A stretch of DNA of 64,000 nt from Microvirga arvi (GTDB taxonomy: Bacteria > Pseudomonadota > Alphaproteobacteria > Rhizobiales > Beijerinckiaceae): positions 1-64,000 of the forward strand of contig NZ_JAFEMD010000009.1 in the NCBI RefSeq assembly GCF_016892765.1, in the 5' to 3' direction. The notes under the pieces are model-generated. The model searched no databases. It was not told where the DNA came from and worked only from the letters and a program-made list of their open reading frames with translations. The translations under genes and the position numbers were made by a program. Shown here piece by piece: positions 42,328 to 50,971 of this stretch (position 1 is its first letter; each line of letters opens with the position of its first letter).

Positions 42328-45129
42328 TTAGGCAGCCTCTTCGAGAGATCCGTTGAGCTCTGCTAGAGCGGAGAGAAGACCTCTGCGATCGATCTTTGAG
42401 ACGATCTCGGAGATGTGCAGCTTCCTCGCTAGAGCAATCTGCTGAGGATCAGGCTTTACGGTCATACCAATGACAGGCGTCTGGCTGTGTTGCGGATCAG
42501 CCCGCAAGGAGGCAACCAAGGCAAAACCCGAATGCCCTGAAAGCTCGAGATCCGTCACGATCACGTCGACGTTCAGCCCGTTAGATAGCAGCCGAACCGC
42601 TTCCTGGGCTGTAGACGCGGTCTGGATGCGATAGCCCGATGCCCTTAGTACCGGCACCAGCATATCCCTGAAGAACGTCGAGCTATCGACGAGGAGCAGC
42701 GACTTCTCTGCTTCGCCTTTCCGGTCCTTGCGAGACCACGTTTCAAGAACCAGCGGCAAGTAATGCGCCACATTGACAATCTCAGTCGTGCGTCCCCGGA
42801 CTACCGCCGAACCGACAAGATCGGAGCGCTCCGCAAAGAGTTCGATATCGAGCTTGTCCTCGACGATATCGACAATCTCCGCGACGGCTAGTCCCATCGA
42901 TACCTCTCCGTCCGAGAATACCAGAAGAGACTGCATTCCCTGACGTTTGATGCCGAGATCTTCATCGCACGAAACGAGTGGCATCAACCGGCCACGATAT
43001 TGAACAACCGGGCGACCACTCGACCATTCTATCGATGAAGCTTCGATTTCCTCGAGGCGTGTTACCAGAGACAGCGGGACGGCTTTCAAGCTCTCTCCGC
43101 TGCCACGGAAGACTAGCAGACTCGTCATCTCGTCCGCAGCAACAACAGCCTGCTCGTGGGTTGCATCGCTCTGGAATTCATTCCGGTCAGATTCCGAACC
43201 CACCATGCGGGCAAGCCCATTGGGATCGATGATCAAGACAACCGCGCCGTCACCGAGGATCGTATTGCCTGAGAAAAGCTGGATATGCCTCAGCTTGGAG
43301 GACATCGGCTTCACGACGATTTCCTCCGTGTGGAACACGCCATCGACGAGGATGCCGAAACGCTGTTGCGCGACCTGCGTCACAACGACGAAGCCATGAT
43401 CGGCATCCTCATTGCCGGACAGACCCATGACCTTCGACAATGGCACGATTGGCAGCAGACGGTCACGCAGGCGCAGGATCGGGGTTCCATTGATGCGTTC
43501 GATGGAGTGCTCCGATGACGGGGACACACGCACGAGTTCAGACACGGCGACCTGCGGGATGGCGAAGCGCTGATCCTTGGAGGACACGATCAGCGCGGCC
43601 ACAATCGCGAGGGTCAGTGGGATCTTGATCGTGAACGTGGTGCCACGTCCCTGCTCGGAGCGAATATCGACCGTTCCACCGATCAACTCAATATTCGTCT
43701 TGACCACATCCATGCCGACGCCACGGCCTGATACCGATGTGACCTTCGCGGCTGTCGAGAACCCCGGATGGAAGATGAACTTCGCCACTTGAGCATCGCT
43801 CATTCGCTCCAGTTCGGCGTCGTTCGCGATCCCACGTTCGGCGGCTTTCTTTCTGATGGCGGCGAAGTTCAACCCCTTGCCGTCATCGGAAATCTCGATC
43901 GTGATCGAGCCACCCTCATGATAGGCATTGAGACGGATCGTTCCCTTCTCCGACTTTCCCGCTGTCTTGCGCTCAGCAGGGCTCTCGATGCCGTGATCCG
44001 CCGAGTTGCGAACCATATGGGTGAGCGGATCCTTGATGACCTCGAGAACCTGACGATCAAGTTCGGTATCGGCGCCTTGCATCACGAGCTCGATCTTCTT
44101 CGAAAGCTCGTTCGCAAGATCGCGCACGACACGAGGCAGCTTCTGCCAGGCATTTCCGATCGGCTGCATCCGGGTCTTCATCACCCCGTCCTGCAGCTCG
44201 GCCGTCACCTGCGACAGGCGCTGCAGAGGTACCTTGTAGCCATGGTCCTCGGAGCTTCGGCGGGCAATTTCGAGAAGTTGATTTCGGGTGAGAACCAGCT
44301 CGGACACCATCGTCATGAGGTGCTCGAGAGTATCCACGTTAACGCGGATGGTCTGAACTTTCCCGGCGATGCCCTCGCCGCCCTCGCTACCTTCCGAAAC
44401 CTCCGTGCTCTTCTTTGAAACTGCGGGAGTTACAGAGGAGATTATGGGGTCTGCACTCGAAGACTTCGCAGCGGGTTTGTCAATAACCAGAGGTGCCGGG
44501 CCTGGTGCTTCCCGGAATGCGCGCTCGAGATCGTCCAGTGAAACCTCGCCAGGCTTCAGAGGGCGCTCGAGGACTTGGTATGTCAGTGTCCCGCTGGTTG
44601 TCGACTTTTCGGGGCCAGGAGCCTCCTGGAATGCACGCTCCAGCTCATCGAGCGAAACCTCGCCGGGCTTCAACTCCCGCTCAAGCGCCTGATAAAATGT
44701 CCCGTTTCCTTTTTGAACAGGCTCCGGGGATGGCACACCCACCGGGGCCGGAGGCTCATGAGAAGCCATTCTGTCCAGCATCTCAATCAGATCGCTGTCC
44801 GATCCCTCGGGTTCTGCCCCTTGGCGCTCCAATTCTCCGAGGATTTCCTTGATGCGATCAAGAGTGCTGAGTATCAGCGATACAGCTGGCGTCGTGACCG
44901 GCATCCCGTCACGGAACTTGCCCATCAGCGTTTCCGCTGCATGGGCCAGCGCTTCAAGCCGGGGCAGCCCCAGGAACCCGCACGTTCCCTTAATGGTATG
45001 AACCAAGCGGAAGATATTGCTGAGGATTGCTTCGTTGTTAGGATCCTGCTCGAAACGGACCATCTCCACGTCGACCGTTTCGAGATGCTCGTTGGTCTCT
45101 GTAAGAAACTCAAGAAGAAGGTCGTCCAT
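42328..45129 (-). CDS. cheA: Hybrid chemotaxis histidine kinase CheA (CheA-CheW-CheW-REC)
   Basis: A 933-residue hybrid CheA. The HPt domain (1-105) has the phospho-acceptor H44 (LVHTIKGTCGFLG). Residues 143-211 hold two near-identical units (LKPGEVSLDELERAF and LKPGEVSLDDLERAF) where a P2 domain would be. A dimerisation region (about 265-330) and an ATP-binding domain (DHGIESPAERKTAGK, then SVSGRGVGMDVV) follow. After that come a CheW-like domain (about 530-660), a second CheW-like domain (about 685-790) and a receiver (about 810-925, phospho-acceptor in VTDLELSG). The C-terminal receiver may act as phosphate sink. It heads the cheA-cheW-cheY-cheZ operon, whose promoter lies in 45130-45967. 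Confidence 0.95.
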   Translation of the reverse strand: MDDLLLEFLTETNEHLETVDVEMVRFEQDPNNEAILSNIFRLVHTIKGTCGFLGLPRLEALAHAAETLMGKFRDGMPVTTPAVSLILSTLDRIKEILGELERQGAEPEGSDSDLIEMLDRMASHEPPAPVGVPSPEPVQKGNGTFYQALERELKPGEVSLDELERAFQEAPGPEKSTTSGTLTYQVLERPLKPGEVSLDDLERAFREAPGPAPLVIDKPAAKSSSADPIISSVTPAVSKKSTEVSEGSEGGEGIAGKVQTIRVNVDTLEHLMTMVSELVLTRNQLLEIARRSSEDHGYKVPLQRLSQVTAELQDGVMKTRMQPIGNAWQKLPRVVRDLANELSKKIELVMQGADTELDRQVLEVIKDPLTHMVRNSADHGIESPAERKTAGKSEKGTIRLNAYHEGGSITIEISDDGKGLNFAAIRKKAAERGIANDAELERMSDAQVAKFIFHPGFSTAAKVTSVSGRGVGMDVVKTNIELIGGTVDIRSEQGRGTTFTIKIPLTLAIVAALIVSSKDQRFAIPQVAVSELVRVSPSSEHSIERINGTPILRLRDRLLPIVPLSKVMGLSGNEDADHGFVVVTQVAQQRFGILVDGVFHTEEIVVKPMSSKLRHIQLFSGNTILGDGAVVLIIDPNGLARMVGSESDRNEFQSDATHEQAVVAADEMTSLLVFRGSGESLKAVPLSLVTRLEEIEASSIEWSSGRPVVQYRGRLMPLVSCDEDLGIKRQGMQSLLVFSDGEVSMGLAVAEIVDIVEDKLDIELFAERSDLVGSAVVRGRTTEIVNVAHYLPLVLETWSRKDRKGEAEKSLLLVDSSTFFRDMLVPVLRASGYRIQTASTAQEAVRLLSNGLNVDVIVTDLELSGHSGFALVASLRADPQHSQTPVIGMTVKPDPQQIALARKLHISEIVSKIDRRGLLSALAELNGSLEEAA
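44497..44703 (-). repeat. Two tandem 31-32 residue units inside CheA
   Basis: Residues 143-173 and 180-211 of CheA are two copies of one unit (pattern Y-x-x-LER-x-LKPGEVSLD-[ED]-LERAF-x-EAPGP), about 37 residues apart. They lie in the linker between HPt and dimerisation domain, where a CheY-binding P2 domain normally sits. Nearly identical in protein, the copies point to a recent internal duplication or strong selection. Confidence 0.85.
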
Positions 45130-45967
45130 TGCCGTGTCTCAACTCTTACTATTTGAACTGAAAGCCACCGATCGTCTGGCGTTTCAGAATGGAGAATCGT
45201 ACGGCCTTCACGCCGGCAATAAAGCACTGGACCTCATGTCCATGCCTGGAAGCTGAAGGATAGACCTCGGCCCTGTACTCAGGAGCCGAGAAGTAACCGC
45301 CCCCACTTCCCTATGCCGTCACCGGCAAATATTTGTTCTTCACAACCCTGCTGCAGCACACTCCGCCTGCCGCGTCAGCTTCGATGATATAAGCTGAATG
45401 ACTTGACCGATCATTACTTCGGCAGGAGTGCAGACGAAGAATTGCTCGGCTTGGCTTGACGTCCCTGCAGCCGCAATCGTGACGTTGAGTAAGAATAAGG
45501 CGCTGTTTCCTGCAATAAAGTTAACGCAACTTTGGAATGCGTGTTTTAATTCGCTGATCTATGAGCAGAAATCGATGAGAACATATGAGTCATTATTACA
45601 GTCGCGCGCTATGTCTACGTTTGCCTACCGAATGGGGTATGCGCGCTGTTGGCGCAAAGCGAATGCATGTTCAGGAAACGGACGTCTAGGAGCGAGACAT
45701 TATCAGAAGGATCTAAGGCTTATGCCTTAAACGGAACCCGCTACCTCAAGGAACTTGAACTATGTCTCAAGGTCGTGATGGTCTGACGAATTGAATTCGC
45801 CGTTCAGTTCTTGAAGGCACCGAGTCAAGGTCCGGTTCAATCAACCAATTCGACTGATGCGATCCTGCAGGATGATCGGAGCACATTGATCTTCAGCGCC
45901 AGCGAAGGCAGGAACTGTACTGACTGTCGATGAACGTTGACGGCAGTCAGAATCTCTTGTCGGGGAA
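45130..45967. promoter_or_regulatory. Non-coding region upstream of cheA and downstream of ftcR
   Basis: An 838-base gap. Only weak, unsupported frames are present (for example 45428-45730, plus). It should hold the cheA promoter. A perfect 7-bp inverted repeat TCAGCTT / AAGCTGA (45375-45397) lies about 246 bases before the cheA ATG. Another (CTGACTG / CAGTCAG, 45920-45950) lies 18 bases past the ftcR stop and may be part of its 3' end. Base composition is more AT-rich than in the flanking genes. Confidence 0.5.
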
Positions 45968-46654
45968 TCAGGAGGCAGCCCCTACGTAGGAATAGCCGAT
46001 GTACCTTTTTGCATCGATAGGATCATACCCAAGACGCTGGCGCAGCTTCTTTCGCAACTTGCTGATGTGGCCCTCGACAACGCTGTCCTCGACGTCATCG
46101 CTGTAGATCCCATAGACGGCATCAAAGATCTGCTTCTTGGTGAGGCGGTGTCCCTTCTTGCGAACCAAGTACTCGAGAATGTGCCTCTCGCGTCGCGGAA
46201 GAGCCAGCGGGAAGCCATCGATTTCCGGGTCGCGGCCATCGAAGAAGACTTTGAGCCGATCACCGTCGTCCTGGGCCTTCTTTCCGGAGCTCGCATTCAC
46301 CCGACGCCAGACAGCCTCAGCTCTTGCGAGAATCTCTCGGACGTGGACGGGTTTACGAACAACGTCATCGAATTTCGCGGTAAAGAGTTCCAGCGTCTCT
46401 TCGAGAGAGCGGACGTCGCTCAAAGCGATGATTGGGGCCTTGGAGTAGCGGCGGATGCTCTCAGCGGAATGAACTCGCTCCTCGAAGCTACCCAACAGGA
46501 AGCCCTGTACGGCCTCTAAATCGGAATCGGAGGCCGTCTCCAGCCAGTCATTGAACTCATCTGCATACAAGCCAAGGGAGGATATGCCTTCACGCTTGAA
46601 GCTCGCAACATATCCGGACGTAACCATCTGCCGGTCATCGACGACGATATACAT
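45968..46654 (-). CDS. ftcR: Flagellar transcriptional regulator FtcR (Rem-type)
   Basis: FtcR (Brucella) and Rem (Sinorhizobium) are OmpR-family regulators that activate flagellar genes. The 228-residue protein has the unusual receiver start MYIVVDDRQMVTSGYVASF, later KAPIIALSDVRSLEETLELF and DDVVRKPVHVREILARA, and an OmpR-type winged helix (about 130-228; ALPRRERHILEYLV, then KKQIFDAVYG). The beta-3 position that normally carries the phospho-acceptor aspartate reads QGFLLGS, so it probably works without phosphorylation, as described for this family. It is located about 12 kb from the flagellar operons, next to the cheA operon. Confidence 0.93.
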   Translation of the reverse strand: MYIVVDDRQMVTSGYVASFKREGISSLGLYADEFNDWLETASDSDLEAVQGFLLGSFEERVHSAESIRRYSKAPIIALSDVRSLEETLELFTAKFDDVVRKPVHVREILARAEAVWRRVNASSGKKAQDDGDRLKVFFDGRDPEIDGFPLALPRRERHILEYLVRKKGHRLTKKQIFDAVYGIYSDDVEDSVVEGHISKLRKKLRQRLGYDPIDAKRYIGYSYVGAAS

Positions 46655-47491
46655 TTCTTCTGCCCCGCCTTAGTAATTAAGTGCGTATCGTATTTCTTTT
46701 ATTGCTGCCTATCATTTTTATTCTTTGATCATCATGATCAGGCGGCTGAGATGGAAGCTATATTTTGATCTCATCGCGTACAATACGTAAATAAAGGGAG
46801 ATGTAGCCCGCTTATGGTTAATGGTCTTTAATCATCATGAATCAAAGCTTTACGCGCGTTCATAGGCTTTCACCTCAATGGAGCGAGAGGAGATCGGGAG
46901 CGCCAAGGGTCTGTTGGCTTTGGCTTTTTTGGAATGCGCGGCATTCCCCTGCAAATTTGTCATGGACGGCAGCCATGACTTGTAACTCAATTCATACGTA
47001 TTTACCGAAATTCGAGGCTACGTAGAACCACCTATACTGCGTCCGAAGCCGGATATGGGGCCGCTGCGAAAATGGGTCAAAAGAACTGGTCTGGGGTTCT
47101 CGTCTTACAGGCACCCTAAGCGTCCCATAGCTTCATCCGTTCAACACTCTTCGGCTTCACGTGATGACTCGTGACCCTGTGGCTCTCGGGGTAAGCTTAT
47201 GAGGTCTCTGTTAACTCTATACTCTGCTCCATTCTGCTGCTTCTTGACCATGAACAGCAAGCCAAGTACCTCATTCATCTGACTATCGTTCAATCATTGC
47301 GGACAATAGATCAGCACTATGGCAAGCCCTCTCCCGAGGGCCGCATGACGCTCCGCCATTTTACCGGTCAGCCCGGATCAGAAGTACGCAACGGGTCGAG
47401 AGATGCTCGAGGCATGACGCCACTCCGTTGGGTCGGTTGAAGTCCGACATTGTTGAACATCTCATATGCTTTCGAATGGGCAGTTTTTTGC
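46655..47491. other. Divergent region between ftcR and the GGDEF-EAL gene
   Basis: About 840 bases without a supported gene. The left third is AT-rich and contains the palindromes described at 46726-46740 and near 46827-46845, probably the ftcR control region. The rest shows no obvious RNA gene, repeat array or mobile element. A 62-residue plus-strand frame at 46837-47025 has no family resemblance. The promoter of the following gene must lie in the right part. Confidence 0.45.
46726..46740. promoter_or_regulatory. 15-base palindrome upstream of ftcR
   Basis: TGATCATCATGATCA is a perfect inverted repeat around a central base (TGATCAT-C-ATGATCA), 72 bases upstream of the ftcR ATG in AT-rich sequence. 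The core ATCATCATGA (46729-46738) recurs exactly at 46831-46840, inside a weaker palindrome. Spacing is not that of a FNR/FixK box (TTGAT-N4-ATCAA). It is a reasonable operator candidate for control of ftcR. Confidence 0.45.
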
Positions 47492-50491
47492 ATGATACAG
47501 CATCATGGTCACAGCAATCTGCCTCGATGGAAGGAGGTCGACCGCCTTGCCGCGCTTCAGAAGTTCGACATTCTGGACTCGGAGCCGGAAGTTGAGTTTG
47601 ACAGCATCGTGAAGATAGCGACCCAGATCTGCAACACTCCGGTCGCCTGCATCTCTTTCCTCGATGAACGTCGTCAATGGTTCAAAGCCAAGATCGGACT
47701 TGAGCTTATAGAGACACTCCGCGAAGCCTCTGTCTGCAATCATGCCATCCAGCAAGCCGGCCTATTCATTGTTCCCGATTTAAGCTTGGATCCCCGGTTC
47801 CAGGGCAGGACCATAGTGGAGGGAGAACCACGTCTGTCCTTTTACGCGGGAGTTCCTCTCACAACAAAGGATGGTTTGCCCCTCGGGATGCTCTGCGTTC
47901 TCGATCACGTCGCGCGCCCTGAGGGCCTTACCGAGCAACAAGGAGAAGCGCTGACCACGTTAGCGCAGGCCGCCATGTGCCAGCTTGAATTGAAGCTCGC
48001 CATCAGGACAGCCGCCGAGAACGAGGAGTTCACGCGCCGCCTGCTCGCAAGTTCCGATGACTGCATCAAGGTCTTCGACTTAAAAGGTCACCTCCGCTTC
48101 ATGAGCCAAGGTGGTTTGCGCGCCATGGAAGTAGAAGATTTCAGCAAGATAGAAGGCCGACCCTGGGCCGAGATCTGGGGCAGCATTTCAGGGGAGGATA
48201 TCCAAAAGGCGGTTGAAGCTGCGAAATCGGGCGAGACGGGGCGTTTTCAAGGCTCTTGGGCAACGATGACTGGAACGCAGAAGTGGTGGGACGTCATCAT
48301 TACGCCCATCATGGGGCGGAATCGCACACCCCAGGGCTATCTCTGCATCTCGCGGGACATTACAGGTTTCCGCGAGACTGAGGAGTGTCTGCGCAAAAGC
48401 GAGAAGCGCCTTCGCGCGCTCGTCGATATCATGCCGCTGTCATTTCACTCCCCCCAGGTTGTGTGGTTCAGCAACCCGGACGGGAAGTTCACCTACTGCA
48501 ATGACGTCTGGTACGAGTACACAGGTCTTCGACCCGACGAGAAGTCGTCAAATGGCTGGACTTCAGTCATCCAGCCATCGCATCGTGAGCAGGTTCTTGA
48601 ACTATGGAAGAACACTCTTGGCATGGGGGAGCCCTTCGAGGTTGAGATCTCATTCCGGCGTGCGTCAGATGGCATGTATCGTTGGTTCATCGTTCGTGGG
48701 CAGCCGTTAAAAAACGAGAATGGCAAAATCGAACAATGGTTCGGCATGGCCATGGATATCCATGAGCGTAAGCAATCAGAACAGGCTCTGAGGGAGAGCG
48801 AAGAACGTCTGCAACTTGCCCTGAAGGCTGCTCACATGATCGCATGGGAGTTCAATCCCCAGTCAGGCGCAACCACCCGCTCAGAGAACGCTCTCGCGCT
48901 ACTGGGAATCAAGCCGGGCTTCGACAAGACGTTCATGACGGGCATCCATCCTGAAGATCACCATAAGGTGGAAAGCTTCCTGGAGCACATCCAGATGGAT
49001 GGAGCGAGCTCCGTAGAATGCCGTTATTTGATGGGCACCGGAGAAACCCGGTGGCTGCGCGCCCGCGGAGAGCAAGCCGGACCGGACAGGATCGTGGGCG
49101 TTACCTTTGACATCAGCGAGCATAAGGAGGCAGAGAAGGAAATCTGGCATTCGGCCAATCATGACGCGCTGACCGGCCTCCCGAACCGCACCCTTTTTCA
49201 GCATCGCCTCGAAGCTGCCCTTCAGCACGCAAACCAGAGCGGCACGAGCATCAGTCTCCTGCTCATCGATCTGGACGATTTCAAGGACATCAACGATACC
49301 CTCGGCCATGACGCCGGAGACGCCCTTCTGCAGGAAACTGCGCGACGTTTGTCGTCCATGGTTCGCGGGTGCGATACCGTGGCGCGTGTTGGCGGTGACG
49401 AATTCGCCGTCCTCGTCGTTGATCCCCTGAAACTGGACAATGCGACGCGGCTCGGTTCACTGATCGCCGAGATGCTGCGCCAGCCTTTCATCTATCAGAA
49501 GCGAACGCTGACCAGCCGCGTGAGCATCGGGATCGCGGCCTTTCCAGACCATGACGGCAACCCAGCTGAGCTCATCAAGGATGCTGATATAGCAATGTAT
49601 CAAGCCAAGTCTCAGGGGCGCAACCGGGTCATTACGTACTCCCCCGAGATGCGAAGCGTCATCGAGCAACGTGTCTCTCTCGGAAGGGGAGTGCGCGAGG
49701 CGATTGCAAACGACGAGATAGTGCCCTTCTATCAGCCGAAAGTCTGCCTGACGACGGGAGAGATCGTCGGACTTGAGGTTTTGGCTCGGTGGCAACACCC
49801 CACGAAAGGCATTCTCACCCCAAGCTACTTCGGTGCAGTCTTCGAGGACCACGACATTGCGGCTTCGATTGGCAAGCAGGTCATTGCCAAAGTTGCAGCG
49901 GATGTTCGTAGCTGGCTTAATCAGAATCTCCCCTTTGGCCGTGTTGCGCTCAATCTCTCGCCAGCCGAATTCAGCCAGTCGGGTATTGTCGACAACCTTC
50001 TAAGGACGCTTGATTGGCTGAAGATCCCAGCCTCGTTCTTCGAAGTGGAAGTCACTGAAACCGTTCTCCTTGGCCGCAATTCGGACAACGTTTCCTCGGC
50101 TCTCACTCAGTTCCGGCAGCAAGGCGTCCAAATTGCGCTCGATGACTTCGGCACTGGATATGCCTCCCTCACTCATCTGAAGCAATTTCCGGTCGACCAT
50201 ATCAAGATTGATCGCAGCTTCGTGCGGGATCTTGAGCAGGACTCTGATGATGAAGCCATCGTCGCAGCCGTCATCGGACTCGGGCGGAGCCTGCAGCTTC
50301 AGGTTACGGCAGAGGGAGTTGAAACTCACGGTCAGGCGCGAAGGCTGCGCGAGTTGGGTTGCGATCACGCGCAGGGCTTCCTGTATGCCAAGCCAATGGC
50401 CGCGTCACAAATCCCGGATCTGTTGGGCCGGTGGATTGCAATGCTTGTCAGACCCCGTCCTGACCGAACAGCTGCATTGCTAGGCAGATAA
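47492..50491 (+). CDS. GAF-PAS-GGDEF-EAL cyclic di-GMP turnover protein
   Basis: A cytoplasmic sensor likely to make and/or break cyclic di-GMP. I use ATG 47492 (999 residues); the frame also opens with a TTG at 47450. An N-terminal GAF domain (about 20-175) is followed by three PAS domains (to about 555). The GGDEF motif is at 634-638 (RVGGDEF), preceded by an RGCD inhibitory site, and the EAL domain has the catalytic glutamate as EVL (E762) with DDFGTGYASL and a later DRSFV motif. Both active sites look intact, so direction cannot be told. Cyclic di-GMP usually opposes motility, and its location beside ftcR and cheA fits that. Confidence 0.92.
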   Translation: MIQHHGHSNLPRWKEVDRLAALQKFDILDSEPEVEFDSIVKIATQICNTPVACISFLDERRQWFKAKIGLELIETLREASVCNHAIQQAGLFIVPDLSLDPRFQGRTIVEGEPRLSFYAGVPLTTKDGLPLGMLCVLDHVARPEGLTEQQGEALTTLAQAAMCQLELKLAIRTAAENEEFTRRLLASSDDCIKVFDLKGHLRFMSQGGLRAMEVEDFSKIEGRPWAEIWGSISGEDIQKAVEAAKSGETGRFQGSWATMTGTQKWWDVIITPIMGRNRTPQGYLCISRDITGFRETEECLRKSEKRLRALVDIMPLSFHSPQVVWFSNPDGKFTYCNDVWYEYTGLRPDEKSSNGWTSVIQPSHREQVLELWKNTLGMGEPFEVEISFRRASDGMYRWFIVRGQPLKNENGKIEQWFGMAMDIHERKQSEQALRESEERLQLALKAAHMIAWEFNPQSGATTRSENALALLGIKPGFDKTFMTGIHPEDHHKVESFLEHIQMDGASSVECRYLMGTGETRWLRARGEQAGPDRIVGVTFDISEHKEAEKEIWHSANHDALTGLPNRTLFQHRLEAALQHANQSGTSISLLLIDLDDFKDINDTLGHDAGDALLQETARRLSSMVRGCDTVARVGGDEFAVLVVDPLKLDNATRLGSLIAEMLRQPFIYQKRTLTSRVSIGIAAFPDHDGNPAELIKDADIAMYQAKSQGRNRVITYSPEMRSVIEQRVSLGRGVREAIANDEIVPFYQPKVCLTTGEIVGLEVLARWQHPTKGILTPSYFGAVFEDHDIAASIGKQVIAKVAADVRSWLNQNLPFGRVALNLSPAEFSQSGIVDNLLRTLDWLKIPASFFEVEVTETVLLGRNSDNVSSALTQFRQQGVQIALDDFGTGYASLTHLKQFPVDHIKIDRSFVRDLEQDSDDEAIVAAVIGLGRSLQLQVTAEGVETHGQARRLRELGCDHAQGFLYAKPMAASQIPDLLGRWIAMLVRPRPDRTAALLGR

Positions 50492-50971
50492 CCTTTCATG
50501 TCAGCTTGGCTCACCAGAGTCGCTTCATAACAAGGTGGACTGGCTTTGGACCGCCGGCGTCTGCGGGCGAATTAATGCATTCGTTTTTGATCGTCTTACC
50601 AGTTGACCCGCTGCCGCCGCTCAGCTCCTCGGTTGCAGATGATGAACATCGAACTACGCGAACAACCCAACCTCAACGCAGAGTCGTGCGGAAGGCCTTT
50701 GGCTGCGTCGGTCATGCAACGTACTGTGAGGAGCTTTGCTCCACCAGATTATTGTTTCCAGCATACAAGTCTGAAGCCATGATAGCTTTGATATAATAAT
50801 ATACTAGAGACTTAGCTAGACCATCATTATATATCGCTTACGATTACATTCTTAATATTGGCAAAAGTTCCAATAACCCAAGTATAGTTGACATCTGCCC
50901 TGCAACCGTCACTATCTCATATCCTTGAAATCTCAATTCTCTCGCCAAAAGAATTGTTGGAAGGATGAAGC
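50492..50971. other. AT-rich intergenic region before the subtilase gene
   Basis: A 480-base gap. The part from about 50780 to 50950 is strongly AT-rich (runs such as TTGATATAATAATATAC), unlike the coding DNA around it, and would suit a promoter region for the protease gene; a TATAAT-like element is present at 50792-50797 (ATAATAATAT context). A 96-residue frame at 50506-50796 shows no family signal and is not called. Confidence 0.4.

Noticed and set aside
45428..45730. 100-codon plus-strand frame in the cheA upstream gap
   Set aside because: No ribosome site, no domain and no typical codon pattern; region treated as non-coding.
46726..46740. Palindrome upstream of ftcR read as a FixK/FNR box
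   Set aside because: The half-sites are not separated by four bases as in TTGAT-N4-ATCAA; kept only as an unassigned operator candidate.
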